In this document: in pieces, positions 13,076 through 20,960 of the stretch
How positions within the stretch are numbered: the first letter of the stretch is position 1
How the letters are laid out: each line of letters opens with the position of its first letter
Virus record (IMG/VR): IMGVR_UViG_3300048590_000235
Location: 1-25,545 of that record
Length of the DNA stretch: 25,545 nucleotides
Reading direction: 5' to 3' (one strand)
Origin: a virus
Translations under genes and position numbers: made by a program
Notes under the pieces: generated by a model
The model's database searches: none
What the model saw: the letters and a program-made list of their open reading frames with translations, nothing else
Told to the model about the DNA's origin: nothing

Positions 13076-13513
13076 ATGAAAATTTCAATCATGAGGACTC
13101 TGGAGTTTGATGCTGCTCATCGGGTGATGCACCATGAGAGCAAATGCGCCAACATGCATGGTCACAGATACAAGGTCGAGATCCACGCCCGCGCTGCGGA
13201 ACTCGATCCGCTCGGTCGCATCATCGACTTCTCTGCGATCAAAGCCCGCATCGGCGGGTGGATAGATACCCATTGGGATCATACGACGATCCTTCATGAG
13301 AACGATCCATCTGTCAGAGCGTGGCAGTCTGATCTCATTCCCTTCAACAAACCCATCTATCTGATGCCCGAGAACCCGACCGCCGAGAACATGGCCAAGT
13401 ATCTTCTCGCCAAATGCAATGACGAGCTGATGCTCGGGACAGCGATCGAGGTCTACAGGGTTGTTATCTGGGAAACCCCGAACTGCAAAGCGGAGGCGGC
13501 GCTGCTGATATGA
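13076..13513 (+). CDS. queD: 6-carboxy-5,6,7,8-tetrahydropterin synthase QueD
   Basis: QueD converts dihydroneopterin triphosphate to 6-carboxy-tetrahydropterin. The 145-residue protein has the zinc ligands H15 (FDAAH), H28 and H30 (MHGH), and the catalytic C24 in SKCANMHGH. WDH (H69) and E133 (WETPN) provide further active-site residues. These are the family's hallmarks, and the spacing is normal. The gene starts 3 nt after queC, with a G-rich site in the queC end, and its stop overlaps the queE start (ATGA). Confidence 0.95.
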   Translation: MKISIMRTLEFDAAHRVMHHESKCANMHGHRYKVEIHARAAELDPLGRIIDFSAIKARIGGWIDTHWDHTTILHENDPSVRAWQSDLIPFNKPIYLMPENPTAENMAKYLLAKCNDELMLGTAIEVYRVVIWETPNCKAEAALLI

Positions 13514-14172
13514 AGACCTATCGAGTCAAAGAGATCTTTGGTCCAACGCTCCAGGGTGAAGGCACTCATGCTGGTCGTGCGGTGATCTTCCTTCGGTTTG
13601 CTGGTTGCAATAAGTGGAACGGTCGCAAGGAGAGTAAGCCAAACTCGGTCTGTTACTACTGCGACACGGACTTCACAGGTGGCGAGAAGATGACAGCCGT
13701 GGAGATCGAACAGGCTATAGTTGATCTCGCGGAGAGGCATGGACACGTCTATGCCCTTGGCAATTACCATGTGGTCATCTCGGGCGGGGAGCCGATGATG
13801 CAGCTCGACGAAGGGCTCGCGGAACTCCTGAGCCGTCAGCATTTTCTGCATCTTGAAACCAACGGCTCCATCCCGATCTCCCCTCTGATCAATCGCCATC
13901 TCAAGCATGTGACCGTTTCCCCGAAACAGCCATGGTCGGAAACGAAAGTGCGGTATGCAGAAGCGCTCAAGCTTCTGTTCCCATACCTGGGCAGCATGGG
14001 CTCGCTCGTGTCGCTCGATTCATTCCATCAGTTCAAGGCTGGCGAAATTTTCATTCAGCCAATCCTTGACGAAACGTATGAGGCAAACCTTAAGGGCGCT
14101 ATCGGGGAATGTCTTAAGAACCCGCATGTGCGTCTCTCACTTCAGCAACACAAAATTCTGGGGCTTCAATGA
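13510..14172 (+). CDS. queE: 7-carboxy-7-deazaguanine synthase QueE (radical SAM)
   Basis: QueE is a radical S-adenosylmethionine enzyme that rearranges 6-carboxy-tetrahydropterin to 7-carboxy-7-deazaguanine. The 4Fe-4S cluster cysteines are C33, C48 and C51, giving the C-x14-C-x2-C spacing known for the proteobacterial-type QueE rather than C-x3-C-x2-C. PTLQGEG near the N-terminus and SGGEPM near residue 91 are further family signatures. Length (220 aa) is normal. It is joined by ATGA overlaps to queD and folE, so all pathway enzymes should be made in step. Action is cytoplasmic. Confidence 0.95.
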   Translation: MKTYRVKEIFGPTLQGEGTHAGRAVIFLRFAGCNKWNGRKESKPNSVCYYCDTDFTGGEKMTAVEIEQAIVDLAERHGHVYALGNYHVVISGGEPMMQLDEGLAELLSRQHFLHLETNGSIPISPLINRHLKHVTVSPKQPWSETKVRYAEALKLLFPYLGSMGSLVSLDSFHQFKAGEIFIQPILDETYEANLKGAIGECLKNPHVRLSLQQHKILGLQ

Positions 14173-14753
14173 TGACGATGAATCGACGCGAGCAGGTAGA
14201 AGAGCACATCAGAGGGATCATGCAACTGTTTGATCTTGATCTGAACGATGAGTCGCTGCGCGACACTCCGAAGCGGGTTGCGAAAATGTTCGAGGCCGAC
14301 CTGTTCTGGGGTTTGAAGGAGGAGCACATCCCTTCGATGACGACCCAGGAGAGCAAGGGCTATAACGAAATGCTCATAGAGACGAACATCACCGTCAACA
14401 GTCTTTGCGAGCATCATCTGGTTCCAATCATCGGATCTGCCCACATCGCATACATCCCGAACGATCGGATCCTTGGGCTCTCGAAGTTCAATCGCATAGT
14501 CGATTACTTTTCGCGCAGGCCGCAGGTTCAGGAAAAGCTAACGAAGAACATCAAAGACTTTCTGGTCAAGGTCTTGAACACCGAAGACGTAGCCGTGGTT
14601 ATCGACGCAAGCCACATGTGCGTTAGAATGAGAGGGATACGTGACCGCGCATCCATCACCCGCACCAACATGCTGGGAGGTCGATTCATGGCGGGCGAAG
14701 TGAGAGCCGAGCTGTTTGCCTCTCTGCCCAAGCCTTCGGACCTCCAGCTATGA
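14169..14753 (+). CDS. folE: GTP cyclohydrolase I FolE
   Basis: FolE opens the ring of GTP to give dihydroneopterin triphosphate, the first step toward preQ0 (and, in cells, folate). Zinc ligands C80 and H83 (SLCEHH) and C151 (HMCVRMRG) are present. The GTP-binding LGLSKFNRIV segment and the final MLGGRF stretch are also conserved. Length (194 aa) is normal. ATG 14169 overlaps the queE stop; two more ATG codons follow closely (14172 and 14178). A phage copy placed beside queCDE raises flux into deazaguanine rather than folate. Confidence 0.95.
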   Translation: MMTMNRREQVEEHIRGIMQLFDLDLNDESLRDTPKRVAKMFEADLFWGLKEEHIPSMTTQESKGYNEMLIETNITVNSLCEHHLVPIIGSAHIAYIPNDRILGLSKFNRIVDYFSRRPQVQEKLTKNIKDFLVKVLNTEDVAVVIDASHMCVRMRGIRDRASITRTNMLGGRFMAGEVRAELFASLPKPSDLQL

Positions 14754-14766
14754 GAAGGGTTCGAGC

Positions 14767-15243
14767 ATGGCTGGACCGAAACCCCCGGCCCGAGATCGAA
14801 AGTCAAAACCTGTAATATCAGATCGCCCAGACCGCAGAGGACCGAAGTTGAAGGGACCAACGACTGAGGAGGACTTTCAGGTCTTCGAGTCGCTCTGCAA
14901 GATCCAATGCACGCTGCACGAGGTTGCGGCGTTCTTCAATTGCGACACTGACACGATTGAGAAGCGGGTGCGCGAATTCTACGGGATGAAATTTTCGGAA
15001 GTTTTTCGGGTAAAAAGGAAAGCCGGGATAGTCTCGCTACGCCGCATGCAGTATGAGAAAGCACTGGCAGGAAACACCACAATGCTTATCTGGCTTGGGA
15101 AACAGTATCTCAACCAAATGGAAGAACCTGCGCCGCATGACCCAGACCCGATAACGAACAACCGGACTGATGAGGAGATCGAGGAGGAAATAGAGCGCCG
15201 CATCAAGCGCCGCATGGACCGCGAGGCGAGGATGAAAAAATGA
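14767..15243 (+). CDS. Terminase small subunit (158 aa)
   Basis: The small terminase recognises the phage DNA end or pac site and hands it to the large subunit. After a basic, Pro-rich N-terminus there is a helix-turn-helix-like segment (CTLHEVAAFFNCDTDTIEKR). A long helix (GIVSLRRMQYEKALAG) and a Glu/Arg-rich coiled tail follow. ATG 14767 is chosen over 14716, which lies in folE; AGAAGGG is about 8 nt upstream. Its TGA overlaps the terL start (ATGA). Position and length are typical of the family. Confidence 0.85.
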   Translation: MAGPKPPARDRKSKPVISDRPDRRGPKLKGPTTEEDFQVFESLCKIQCTLHEVAAFFNCDTDTIEKRVREFYGMKFSEVFRVKRKAGIVSLRRMQYEKALAGNTTMLIWLGKQYLNQMEEPAPHDPDPITNNRTDEEIEEEIERRIKRRMDREARMKK

Positions 15244-16688
15244 GGACCCAATCCATCGAGCTATTGGAGGACATGCGCGAGTCTGATCTCAGGTGGGCTC
15301 GCAAGGATCTTTTGGAGTTCATTCTTGAGATCATGCCTCAGTACAAGGTCAATTTTCATCATCGCATCATCTGTGATCGTCTGACGAAACTCCTCTGGCA
15401 GAAAGGCCAGAGGCTTATTGTTTGTGTCCCGCCTCAGTATGGCAAGAGCCAGATAGTCAGCCGATGCCTTCCGGCCTTCGTTCTCGGCAACGACCCGAAG
15501 GCCAAGATCATCATGGGTTCCTACTCAGCGTCACTCTCCATGACATTCAATCGAGCCGCCCAGGCGGTGATGGAATCGGAACGCTATCGGCAGATATTCC
15601 CCGACACTCTGATCAGACCATTCGCGCCCAGAAAGTTCATGCGCACAGCCCAGCTCTGCGAGACGAGCGAGTATGGATACCTATATACGGTTGGCGTTGG
15701 CGGCTCGACCACAGGCCGATCGGCTGATCCTCTGTTGATCATTGATGACCCCTTCAAAGACTGGAAGGAAGCCCTATCACCAGTGAGACGGCAGAACGTC
15801 ATTGATTGGTTCGGCTCCGTTATCGAGTCCCGTCTCTCGCTGAATGCCAATGTCGTGATCGTTCAGACCCGCTGGCACGAGGGCGATCTGTCCGGCTATC
15901 TCCTCAAGCGGGCACTCGAAGATAAGGAAGCGACTCAGTGGGAGCTGCTTAACTTCCCCGCGATCGTCGAGTCGATGGACGAGCTGCATCCTGAAGATCC
16001 AAGAAAAATGGGCGAGGCTCTTTGGCCAGAGGTCAAAGGCGACGCCGCGAAGCTATCAAGGATTAAGAAGGATGTTGGGTCTTATATCTTCGCTGCACTC
16101 TGGCAGCAAAGGCCGCGATCGGCAACAGGAAACATCGTCGATCCCAAATGGTGGCGGCGTTATCGGGTCATTCCGCATGACTTCGAGGAAATGATCATTT
16201 CATGTGATGCCGCTTTCAAGGACTTCGAGACGAGCGACTATGTCGTCATCCAGGTCTGGGGTCGCAGGGGAGTTGACAAGTATTTGGTGGATCAGCGCAG
16301 GGATCACATGGATATCATCCGAACCTGCAAAGAACTTGTTAACATGAAAGTGAAGTACCCGGATTGCGATTCGGTTTATGTCGAGGACAAAGCGAATGGA
16401 ACACCGATCCTCCAATTGCTTAAGAAGAAAGTCAGCGGCCTAATCGCTGTCGAGCCGGAAGGTTCCAAGGTCGCCCGCGTTCACTCGGTGTCGCCACAGA
16501 TCGAGGCGGGCAATGTCTACCTTCCTGATGAAAGCATAGCCCCGTTCCCCATTGACAAGTTCATCGAGGAGTTCAGCAACTTCCCACTTGCAGACAACGA
16601 CGATCAAGTGGATGCTGCCACTCAGGCACTAGAGAAATTATCGGAAGGCGAGAACCACTACCTGCGAGCCCTTTTGGGAAAGGAGTAG
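15240..16688 (+). CDS. terL: Terminase large subunit (482 aa)
   Basis: This is the ATP-driven motor and nuclease that packages DNA into proheads. The ATPase part shows Walker A PPQYGKS (residues 64-70) and Walker B LLIIDDP (165-171), with an SYSASLS segment between. The C-terminal RNase H-like nuclease has ISCDAAFKD, then VEDKANG and NDDQVDAA, carrying the acidic metal ligands. It uses the start at 15240, coupled to the small subunit. Because the preQ0 genes lie just upstream, this enzyme would be expected to act on modified DNA. Confidence 0.95.
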   Translation: MRTQSIELLEDMRESDLRWARKDLLEFILEIMPQYKVNFHHRIICDRLTKLLWQKGQRLIVCVPPQYGKSQIVSRCLPAFVLGNDPKAKIIMGSYSASLSMTFNRAAQAVMESERYRQIFPDTLIRPFAPRKFMRTAQLCETSEYGYLYTVGVGGSTTGRSADPLLIIDDPFKDWKEALSPVRRQNVIDWFGSVIESRLSLNANVVIVQTRWHEGDLSGYLLKRALEDKEATQWELLNFPAIVESMDELHPEDPRKMGEALWPEVKGDAAKLSRIKKDVGSYIFAALWQQRPRSATGNIVDPKWWRRYRVIPHDFEEMIISCDAAFKDFETSDYVVIQVWGRRGVDKYLVDQRRDHMDIIRTCKELVNMKVKYPDCDSVYVEDKANGTPILQLLKKKVSGLIAVEPEGSKVARVHSVSPQIEAGNVYLPDESIAPFPIDKFIEEFSNFPLADNDDQVDAATQALEKLSEGENHYLRALLGKE

Positions 16689-16696
16689 ACCCTTTT

Positions 16697-18154
16697 ATGT
16701 TGCTTGATACCTTGAAACAACAGATCACGGTTCGTCTTGATGATTGGGTCAACACGCTGACCAATCTGAATGTCCTCGGCAAAGACAAGAGGCTTGGCGC
16801 TGAGGCCCAGGCGTATCTAATGTCTGAGGCGGAAGCAGAACATACCTATGCAGGTGATGACATCGCCGCAAAGGTTGTCGATACCCTTCCCAAAGACATG
16901 GTACGCGAAGGGTTCAAGCTGAAAGTGCCGAGCTGGGATGAGGACGAGATCAGATCGTTCCAGACCTATCTTGAGCAGGACATGAACTGGAAAGCCACGT
17001 TCCAAAAGGCTCTGAGCTGGGCGCGGCTTTACGGTGGCTCGGGAATCATCCTCGGTATCGACGATGGAGCGCCAAACCCCTGGTCGCCTCTCAACATCAA
17101 TCGCATTCGCCGCTTTGACTTCACAACAGTCCTCAATCGCCATGAACTCATCTGGCACATGATTGACGAGGACCCGAGATCAAAGAATCTCGGCATGCCC
17201 TTGATATATCAGATGCAGCCGAGGTTTGTGATGAAGGGCTCTCCGATCACGATGCTCCATCACACGCGCATGATTCGTTTCGATGGGGCTGCTCTGCCAA
17301 GGCAGCTGTTCATCCAAAACGGTTTCTGGTCAAACTCAGTGCTGGCAACCTTCCGGGGGCCTCTCTCGAATTATTCACAGACTCAAGATGGCGTGGCCAC
17401 GCTCATGACAGAGATGGCGGTCGGCGTATTCAAGGTCAAGGACATGCAGCGGCTGATGTCCATGAAGGGCGGCAAGAACCTTCTGCAAGAACGTCTCAAC
17501 CTGATGGACCTTGCGAAGTCGATCGTGAACTCGATCATGATTGACGCCGACGAAGAGTATGAGCGGAAGACCACATCGGTCACGGGCATCGCAGACATCA
17601 TCGACCGGATGGAGCGCAGGCTCGTGACCGCTTCCGGATATACCCACACCGTTCTGCTTGGTGAGGCTCCGGGTGGTGGGATGGGCGAGACAGGAAAGTC
17701 TGAACGCCATGACTACTATGATTTTGTCAGCAAAGAGCAGGAGGTCCAGCTCAAGCCGGCTCTGATGCAATTCATCAAGCTTTGCTTCCTCAACCGCTCC
17801 GGGCCAACACGGGGAATCGAGCCACCGGAGTGGGACATAGAGTTTTGCCCTCTGTGGCAGGAGCCTGAGAGCGAGATCATCGACCGCAAGGAAAAGCAGG
17901 CTCGAATCGACGATTTGTATATTAAGAACCAGACGCTCACGCCAGAGGAGGTCGCGCGTTCTCGCTTTGGCTCTGGCGAATTCAGCTACGAAACAAAGCT
18001 CGACTTTGAGCGGCCTTTGATGGAGGAAACCCCGACACGCGAAGAGGTTGAGGCCGGGTTGCCGCCTCTTGAAGACGAGGAAACAGAGGTCGAGGATGAC
18101 GATGAAGGGACTGGCGGCGGTCAATCGAACCCGCCGGCAAACGGGGGTGAATGA
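16697..18154 (+). CDS. Portal protein, DUF1073/gp6-like (485 aa)
   Basis: The portal is the dodecameric ring at one vertex of the capsid through which DNA passes. The protein matches the DUF1073-type portal. It has an N-terminal ATLNxL-like start, DDIAAKVVDTLPKDMVREGF, SWARLYGGSGIILG, a TSVTGIADI segment and the SGYTHTVLLGEAPGGG stretch. A Pro/Glu/Asp-rich tail follows. ATG 16697 has AAAGGAG about 11 nt upstream, inside the end of terL. The stop overlaps the next start (ATGA). Confidence 0.88.
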   Translation: MLLDTLKQQITVRLDDWVNTLTNLNVLGKDKRLGAEAQAYLMSEAEAEHTYAGDDIAAKVVDTLPKDMVREGFKLKVPSWDEDEIRSFQTYLEQDMNWKATFQKALSWARLYGGSGIILGIDDGAPNPWSPLNINRIRRFDFTTVLNRHELIWHMIDEDPRSKNLGMPLIYQMQPRFVMKGSPITMLHHTRMIRFDGAALPRQLFIQNGFWSNSVLATFRGPLSNYSQTQDGVATLMTEMAVGVFKVKDMQRLMSMKGGKNLLQERLNLMDLAKSIVNSIMIDADEEYERKTTSVTGIADIIDRMERRLVTASGYTHTVLLGEAPGGGMGETGKSERHDYYDFVSKEQEVQLKPALMQFIKLCFLNRSGPTRGIEPPEWDIEFCPLWQEPESEIIDRKEKQARIDDLYIKNQTLTPEEVARSRFGSGEFSYETKLDFERPLMEETPTREEVEAGLPPLEDEETEVEDDDEGTGGGQSNPPANGGE

Positions 18155-19041
18155 TGGCGCGAGCGCCCAGGATCACAGACTTCATCCCCAGGACTCGGGG
18201 AAAGCCAGCCCCGATCCAATACCCGAGGAACCTTGAGCGGCGCTACGAGGCCATCGTTCAGGGCCTTGTCGTCGATCTTAAGGAAGACCTCCAGAAGCAG
18301 ATCATCGAAGTCCTGCCCATGCTTGAAGCGATGTTCCGCTCCGACATGGGTCAGACGCGGCGGGTCGATAGCAGCGATAAGCCGATCCGCAAGGATGCCT
18401 TTGATGCCTTCGATCTCCTTGAAGCGGCCCTGTCCCGGATCCTTGTCAGGTTCTCAAAAGCCCTCGACGACAAGCGCCCGACGATCTTCGATGTGGGCAA
18501 GGCCTTGAATGAAGCGAATGAGGAAGCGACCCGGAAGTCATTGGGGGTCGATCTTCTCCTCGGGGATCCTCAGATCACGAAAGCCATTGATGCCTGGACC
18601 AAAGACAACGCCCGCATGATCACGCGTCTTGCTCAGGGGGAGACTGATCAGATCAGCACGATAGTTCTTAACGGTTATCGGCAGGGACTCTCGCCAGCTG
18701 GTTTGAGATCAGCGATACTCGATACATTCAGATCAGCTGATCAACGTGAAAGCCAGATGGTTCGAGGGATGTCTCTTGAAGATCGGGCGAAGTTCGTCGC
18801 GCGTGATCAGGTCGCAACCCTGAATGGACAGGTCACCCGTATGAGACAGGAGCGGGTAGGGATCAAGAAATACATCTGGCAAACCTCTGAGGATGAGCGG
18901 GTCCGTCCATCTCATGCGGCGCTCAACGGCGAGATCAGGAGCTGGGACGATCCGCCTCCATTCGGTCATCCCGGCATGGATTACAACTGCCGATGCGTGG
19001 CGATCCCATATCTCGATGACACAGATGATGATGACGAGTGA
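18151..19041 (+). CDS. MuF-like head morphogenesis protein (296 aa)
   Basis: The C-terminal ~110 residues form the Mu gpF/SPP1 gp7-like domain. ARDQVATLNGQVT, IWQTSEDERVRPSHAALNG, and an HPGMDYNCRC ending are its signatures. Such proteins are minor head components made right after the portal and may be ejected with the DNA. The N-terminal half is helical. Its ATG 18151 overlaps the portal stop. It ends in a short acidic tail (DDTDDDDE), and the protein seems complete. Confidence 0.88.
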   Translation: MMARAPRITDFIPRTRGKPAPIQYPRNLERRYEAIVQGLVVDLKEDLQKQIIEVLPMLEAMFRSDMGQTRRVDSSDKPIRKDAFDAFDLLEAALSRILVRFSKALDDKRPTIFDVGKALNEANEEATRKSLGVDLLLGDPQITKAIDAWTKDNARMITRLAQGETDQISTIVLNGYRQGLSPAGLRSAILDTFRSADQRESQMVRGMSLEDRAKFVARDQVATLNGQVTRMRQERVGIKKYIWQTSEDERVRPSHAALNGEIRSWDDPPPFGHPGMDYNCRCVAIPYLDDTDDDDE

Positions 19042-19088
19042 GCCCGTTTGGGGTTAGAGTCACAATTAAATTTCGAGGTCACAAAAAA

Positions 19089-20357
19089 ATGAAGCAGCAG
19101 ATCAGGATGGATCGCATGTCTTTTGGCAGCCCGCAACGCTTGCCCAATGGGTACTTGCGGGTTCCGATCACTGCCACACGCGCGGGCATCTTTGTGTATC
19201 GGCGCGATGATGGCTCGGAGTGGCGCGAATATCGGCCAGCCGAAGAAGTCTTCAAACCCAGTTCCATGGAGACTTTGAAGGGTGTCCCGGCGACCAACGG
19301 ACACCCGGAAGTCAATGATGGGATTCTGAACGCTGATAACACCGCCGATCACATGGTGGGCTTCACTTCTGAGAAAGTCGAGCGAGTCGATGATCTCCTG
19401 GCCACGTTCATGACTATCACTCACGCCCCTAGCATTCAAGAGGTTGAGACGGGCGACAAGCGGGAAGTGTCATGCGGATACCTGTGTGATCTTGAAATGA
19501 AACCCGGGTCGTATCAGGGCCAGCGGTATGATGCGATCCAGCGCAACATTCGATACAATCATGTTGCCATCTGTAAAACTGCACGAGGCGGCTCCCAGGT
19601 CCGCATCCACCTGGACTCAAAAGATCAGGTCTTACGCTTGGACTCAATCCTGAGTCCCGATGAAACCCCTAGAGGAGACTCTTTAATGGAAAAGACGATT
19701 GTAATTGATGGTGTGGAGTACAAGGTTTCAGCAGATGTTCACGCTGCCGTAACCGGAAAATTCAACAAGGACCATCAGACGATCCAGGGATTGAGCGACA
19801 AGCTTAAGCTGGCCGACGACGACAAGGCCAAGGTTCAGGCTCGCGCTGATTCGCTGGAGACCGATCTCAAGAAGGCGAAGGAAGGCGCTGGCATTCGCAC
19901 GGACTCTGCCGAGTTCAAGGAAGCCATCAAGGCCCGCGTGGCTCTTGAGCGTTTCGCCGAGCCGCGTCTGGACGAGAAGCTTGATCTCTCCACACTCAGC
20001 GACCGCGACATCATCGTTGAGCTGATCAAGCTGGACTCCCCAGACTTCAAGGCCGAAGGCAAGTCTGATGTCTACTTGCAGAGCCGTCTTGATCACATGA
20101 TCGAAACCGCTGACGACGAAGTCGAAGATGAGATCCATCTCGACTCGGAGGACGAGGAAAGCGAGGAAGTTAATGGCCAGGGCGGCGGCAGGACCCGTCG
20201 CTCTGGTGCTTACGAAGGTGTTCGCGCAGGCGTGCGCTCGGGCGCTCGTAACGATGCGAAGGGTCGTCAGAAGTCTGCTGACGAGATCCGCAGCGATGCG
20301 ATGGAAGCCGCAGCCAATGCGTGGAAAAAACCGATCGGCAAAACCCGCAAGGCTTAA
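19089..20357 (+). CDS. DUF2213 prohead protease fused to scaffold region
   Basis: The first ~200 residues match DUF2213, a family regarded as the prohead protease of these phages. ITATRAGIFVYRR, LKGVPATNGHPE, VSCGYLCDLE and RNIRYNHVAICK are visible; His and Ser/Cys residues in these segments are candidate catalytic ones. The rest is a charged, helical scaffold-like part with an Asp/Glu-rich stretch. A Gly/Arg-rich end follows. ATG 19089 is preferred. GTG 19038, overlapping the previous stop, is an alternative with no ribosome site. An internal start at 19686 would make the scaffold alone. Confidence 0.8.
   Translation: MKQQIRMDRMSFGSPQRLPNGYLRVPITATRAGIFVYRRDDGSEWREYRPAEEVFKPSSMETLKGVPATNGHPEVNDGILNADNTADHMVGFTSEKVERVDDLLATFMTITHAPSIQEVETGDKREVSCGYLCDLEMKPGSYQGQRYDAIQRNIRYNHVAICKTARGGSQVRIHLDSKDQVLRLDSILSPDETPRGDSLMEKTIVIDGVEYKVSADVHAAVTGKFNKDHQTIQGLSDKLKLADDDKAKVQARADSLETDLKKAKEGAGIRTDSAEFKEAIKARVALERFAEPRLDEKLDLSTLSDRDIIVELIKLDSPDFKAEGKSDVYLQSRLDHMIETADDEVEDEIHLDSEDEESEEVNGQGGGRTRRSGAYEGVRAGVRSGARNDAKGRQKSADEIRSDAMEAAANAWKKPIGKTRKA
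19686..20357 (+). CDS. Nested in-frame scaffold protein (223 aa), lambda Nu3-like
   Basis: In the same frame as the DUF2213 protease gene, ATG 19686 has AGAGGAG 8 nt upstream (19671-19677), stronger than the site of the full gene. The short product would start MEKTIVIDGVEYKV and hold only the helical, charged region (LSDKLKLADDDKAKVQARAD). This is the usual composition of a phage scaffold. The layout is like lambda C/Nu3, where the scaffold is made by internal initiation within the protease gene. The start signal is seen; separate expression is inferred. Confidence 0.65.
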   Translation: MEKTIVIDGVEYKVSADVHAAVTGKFNKDHQTIQGLSDKLKLADDDKAKVQARADSLETDLKKAKEGAGIRTDSAEFKEAIKARVALERFAEPRLDEKLDLSTLSDRDIIVELIKLDSPDFKAEGKSDVYLQSRLDHMIETADDEVEDEIHLDSEDEESEEVNGQGGGRTRRSGAYEGVRAGVRSGARNDAKGRQKSADEIRSDAMEAAANAWKKPIGKTRKA

Positions 20358-20402
20358 TCAAATCATTACCGAACCCTTCAAAACATTTAGGAGAGATGAA
20401 TC

Positions 20403-20876
20403 ATGCAAACCTCTGTTTCGATGAACATGGCTCGCGCCCGCGCCGGTCAGCTCGCCCACGGTTTCAAGTCCGAAGACATTCGTTCGATGCTTGCCGAGGG
20501 TGCAGTCCCTTTCGGTCATGCGGTTGTTGAAGGCACAGCGACCCGCCAGGGCAAAGTTCCCTCAGCTGATACTCAGGTCTTTGCTGGTATCGCAGCATTG
20601 ACCCAGGCTCTTGAATCGCGCACCGGGGTTTCTGCCCCAGGCTATGCAGACAAGGAAACTTTGAACGTCTGCCAATGGGGTTCGGTCTGGGCTCAGTGCA
20701 CAGACACCAACGTCCCATCGGTCAACGGCTCCGTCTATGTCGTCGTGGGCACCGGCAACGCTGGCAAGCTGACAAGCTCGGCATCGGGCAACATCAACAT
20801 CACGACAAAGGTGATCGTGCGCGAAGTCGATAGCGACAACAAGCTTGCTCTCATCGAGTTCCGCGAGCGCGTCTAA
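20403..20876 (+). CDS. Structural cement/decoration protein, DUF2190-like (157 aa)
   Basis: The gene lies between scaffold and capsid, the usual place for a cement or decoration protein. The product has a PFGHAVVEGTATRQGKV region followed by FAGIAAL. A long beta-rich, Gly/Ser-rich half then includes VNGSVYVVVGTGNAGKLTSS. This is the pattern of the cement proteins found with DUF2184-type capsids. AGGAGAG lies 7-9 nt before ATG 20403; a nearby ATG at 20396 is in another frame. It would bind the outside of the capsid shell. Confidence 0.75.
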   Translation: MQTSVSMNMARARAGQLAHGFKSEDIRSMLAEGAVPFGHAVVEGTATRQGKVPSADTQVFAGIAALTQALESRTGVSAPGYADKETLNVCQWGSVWAQCTDTNVPSVNGSVYVVVGTGNAGKLTSSASGNINITTKVIVREVDSDNKLALIEFRERV

Positions 20877-20960
20877 GCCTTGATCTGATCCCGTTCCGCA
20901 GATTGACGATTGATCCGTAGTTCCTGAAAAACCTTGATAACCTTTAAGGAGACAACATAG

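Noticed and set aside
17375-18124. Long leftward frame (249 codons) opposite the portal gene
   Set aside because: It lies wholly antisense to a recognised portal, has no ribosome site, and its translation is Leu/Arg-rich shadow sequence.
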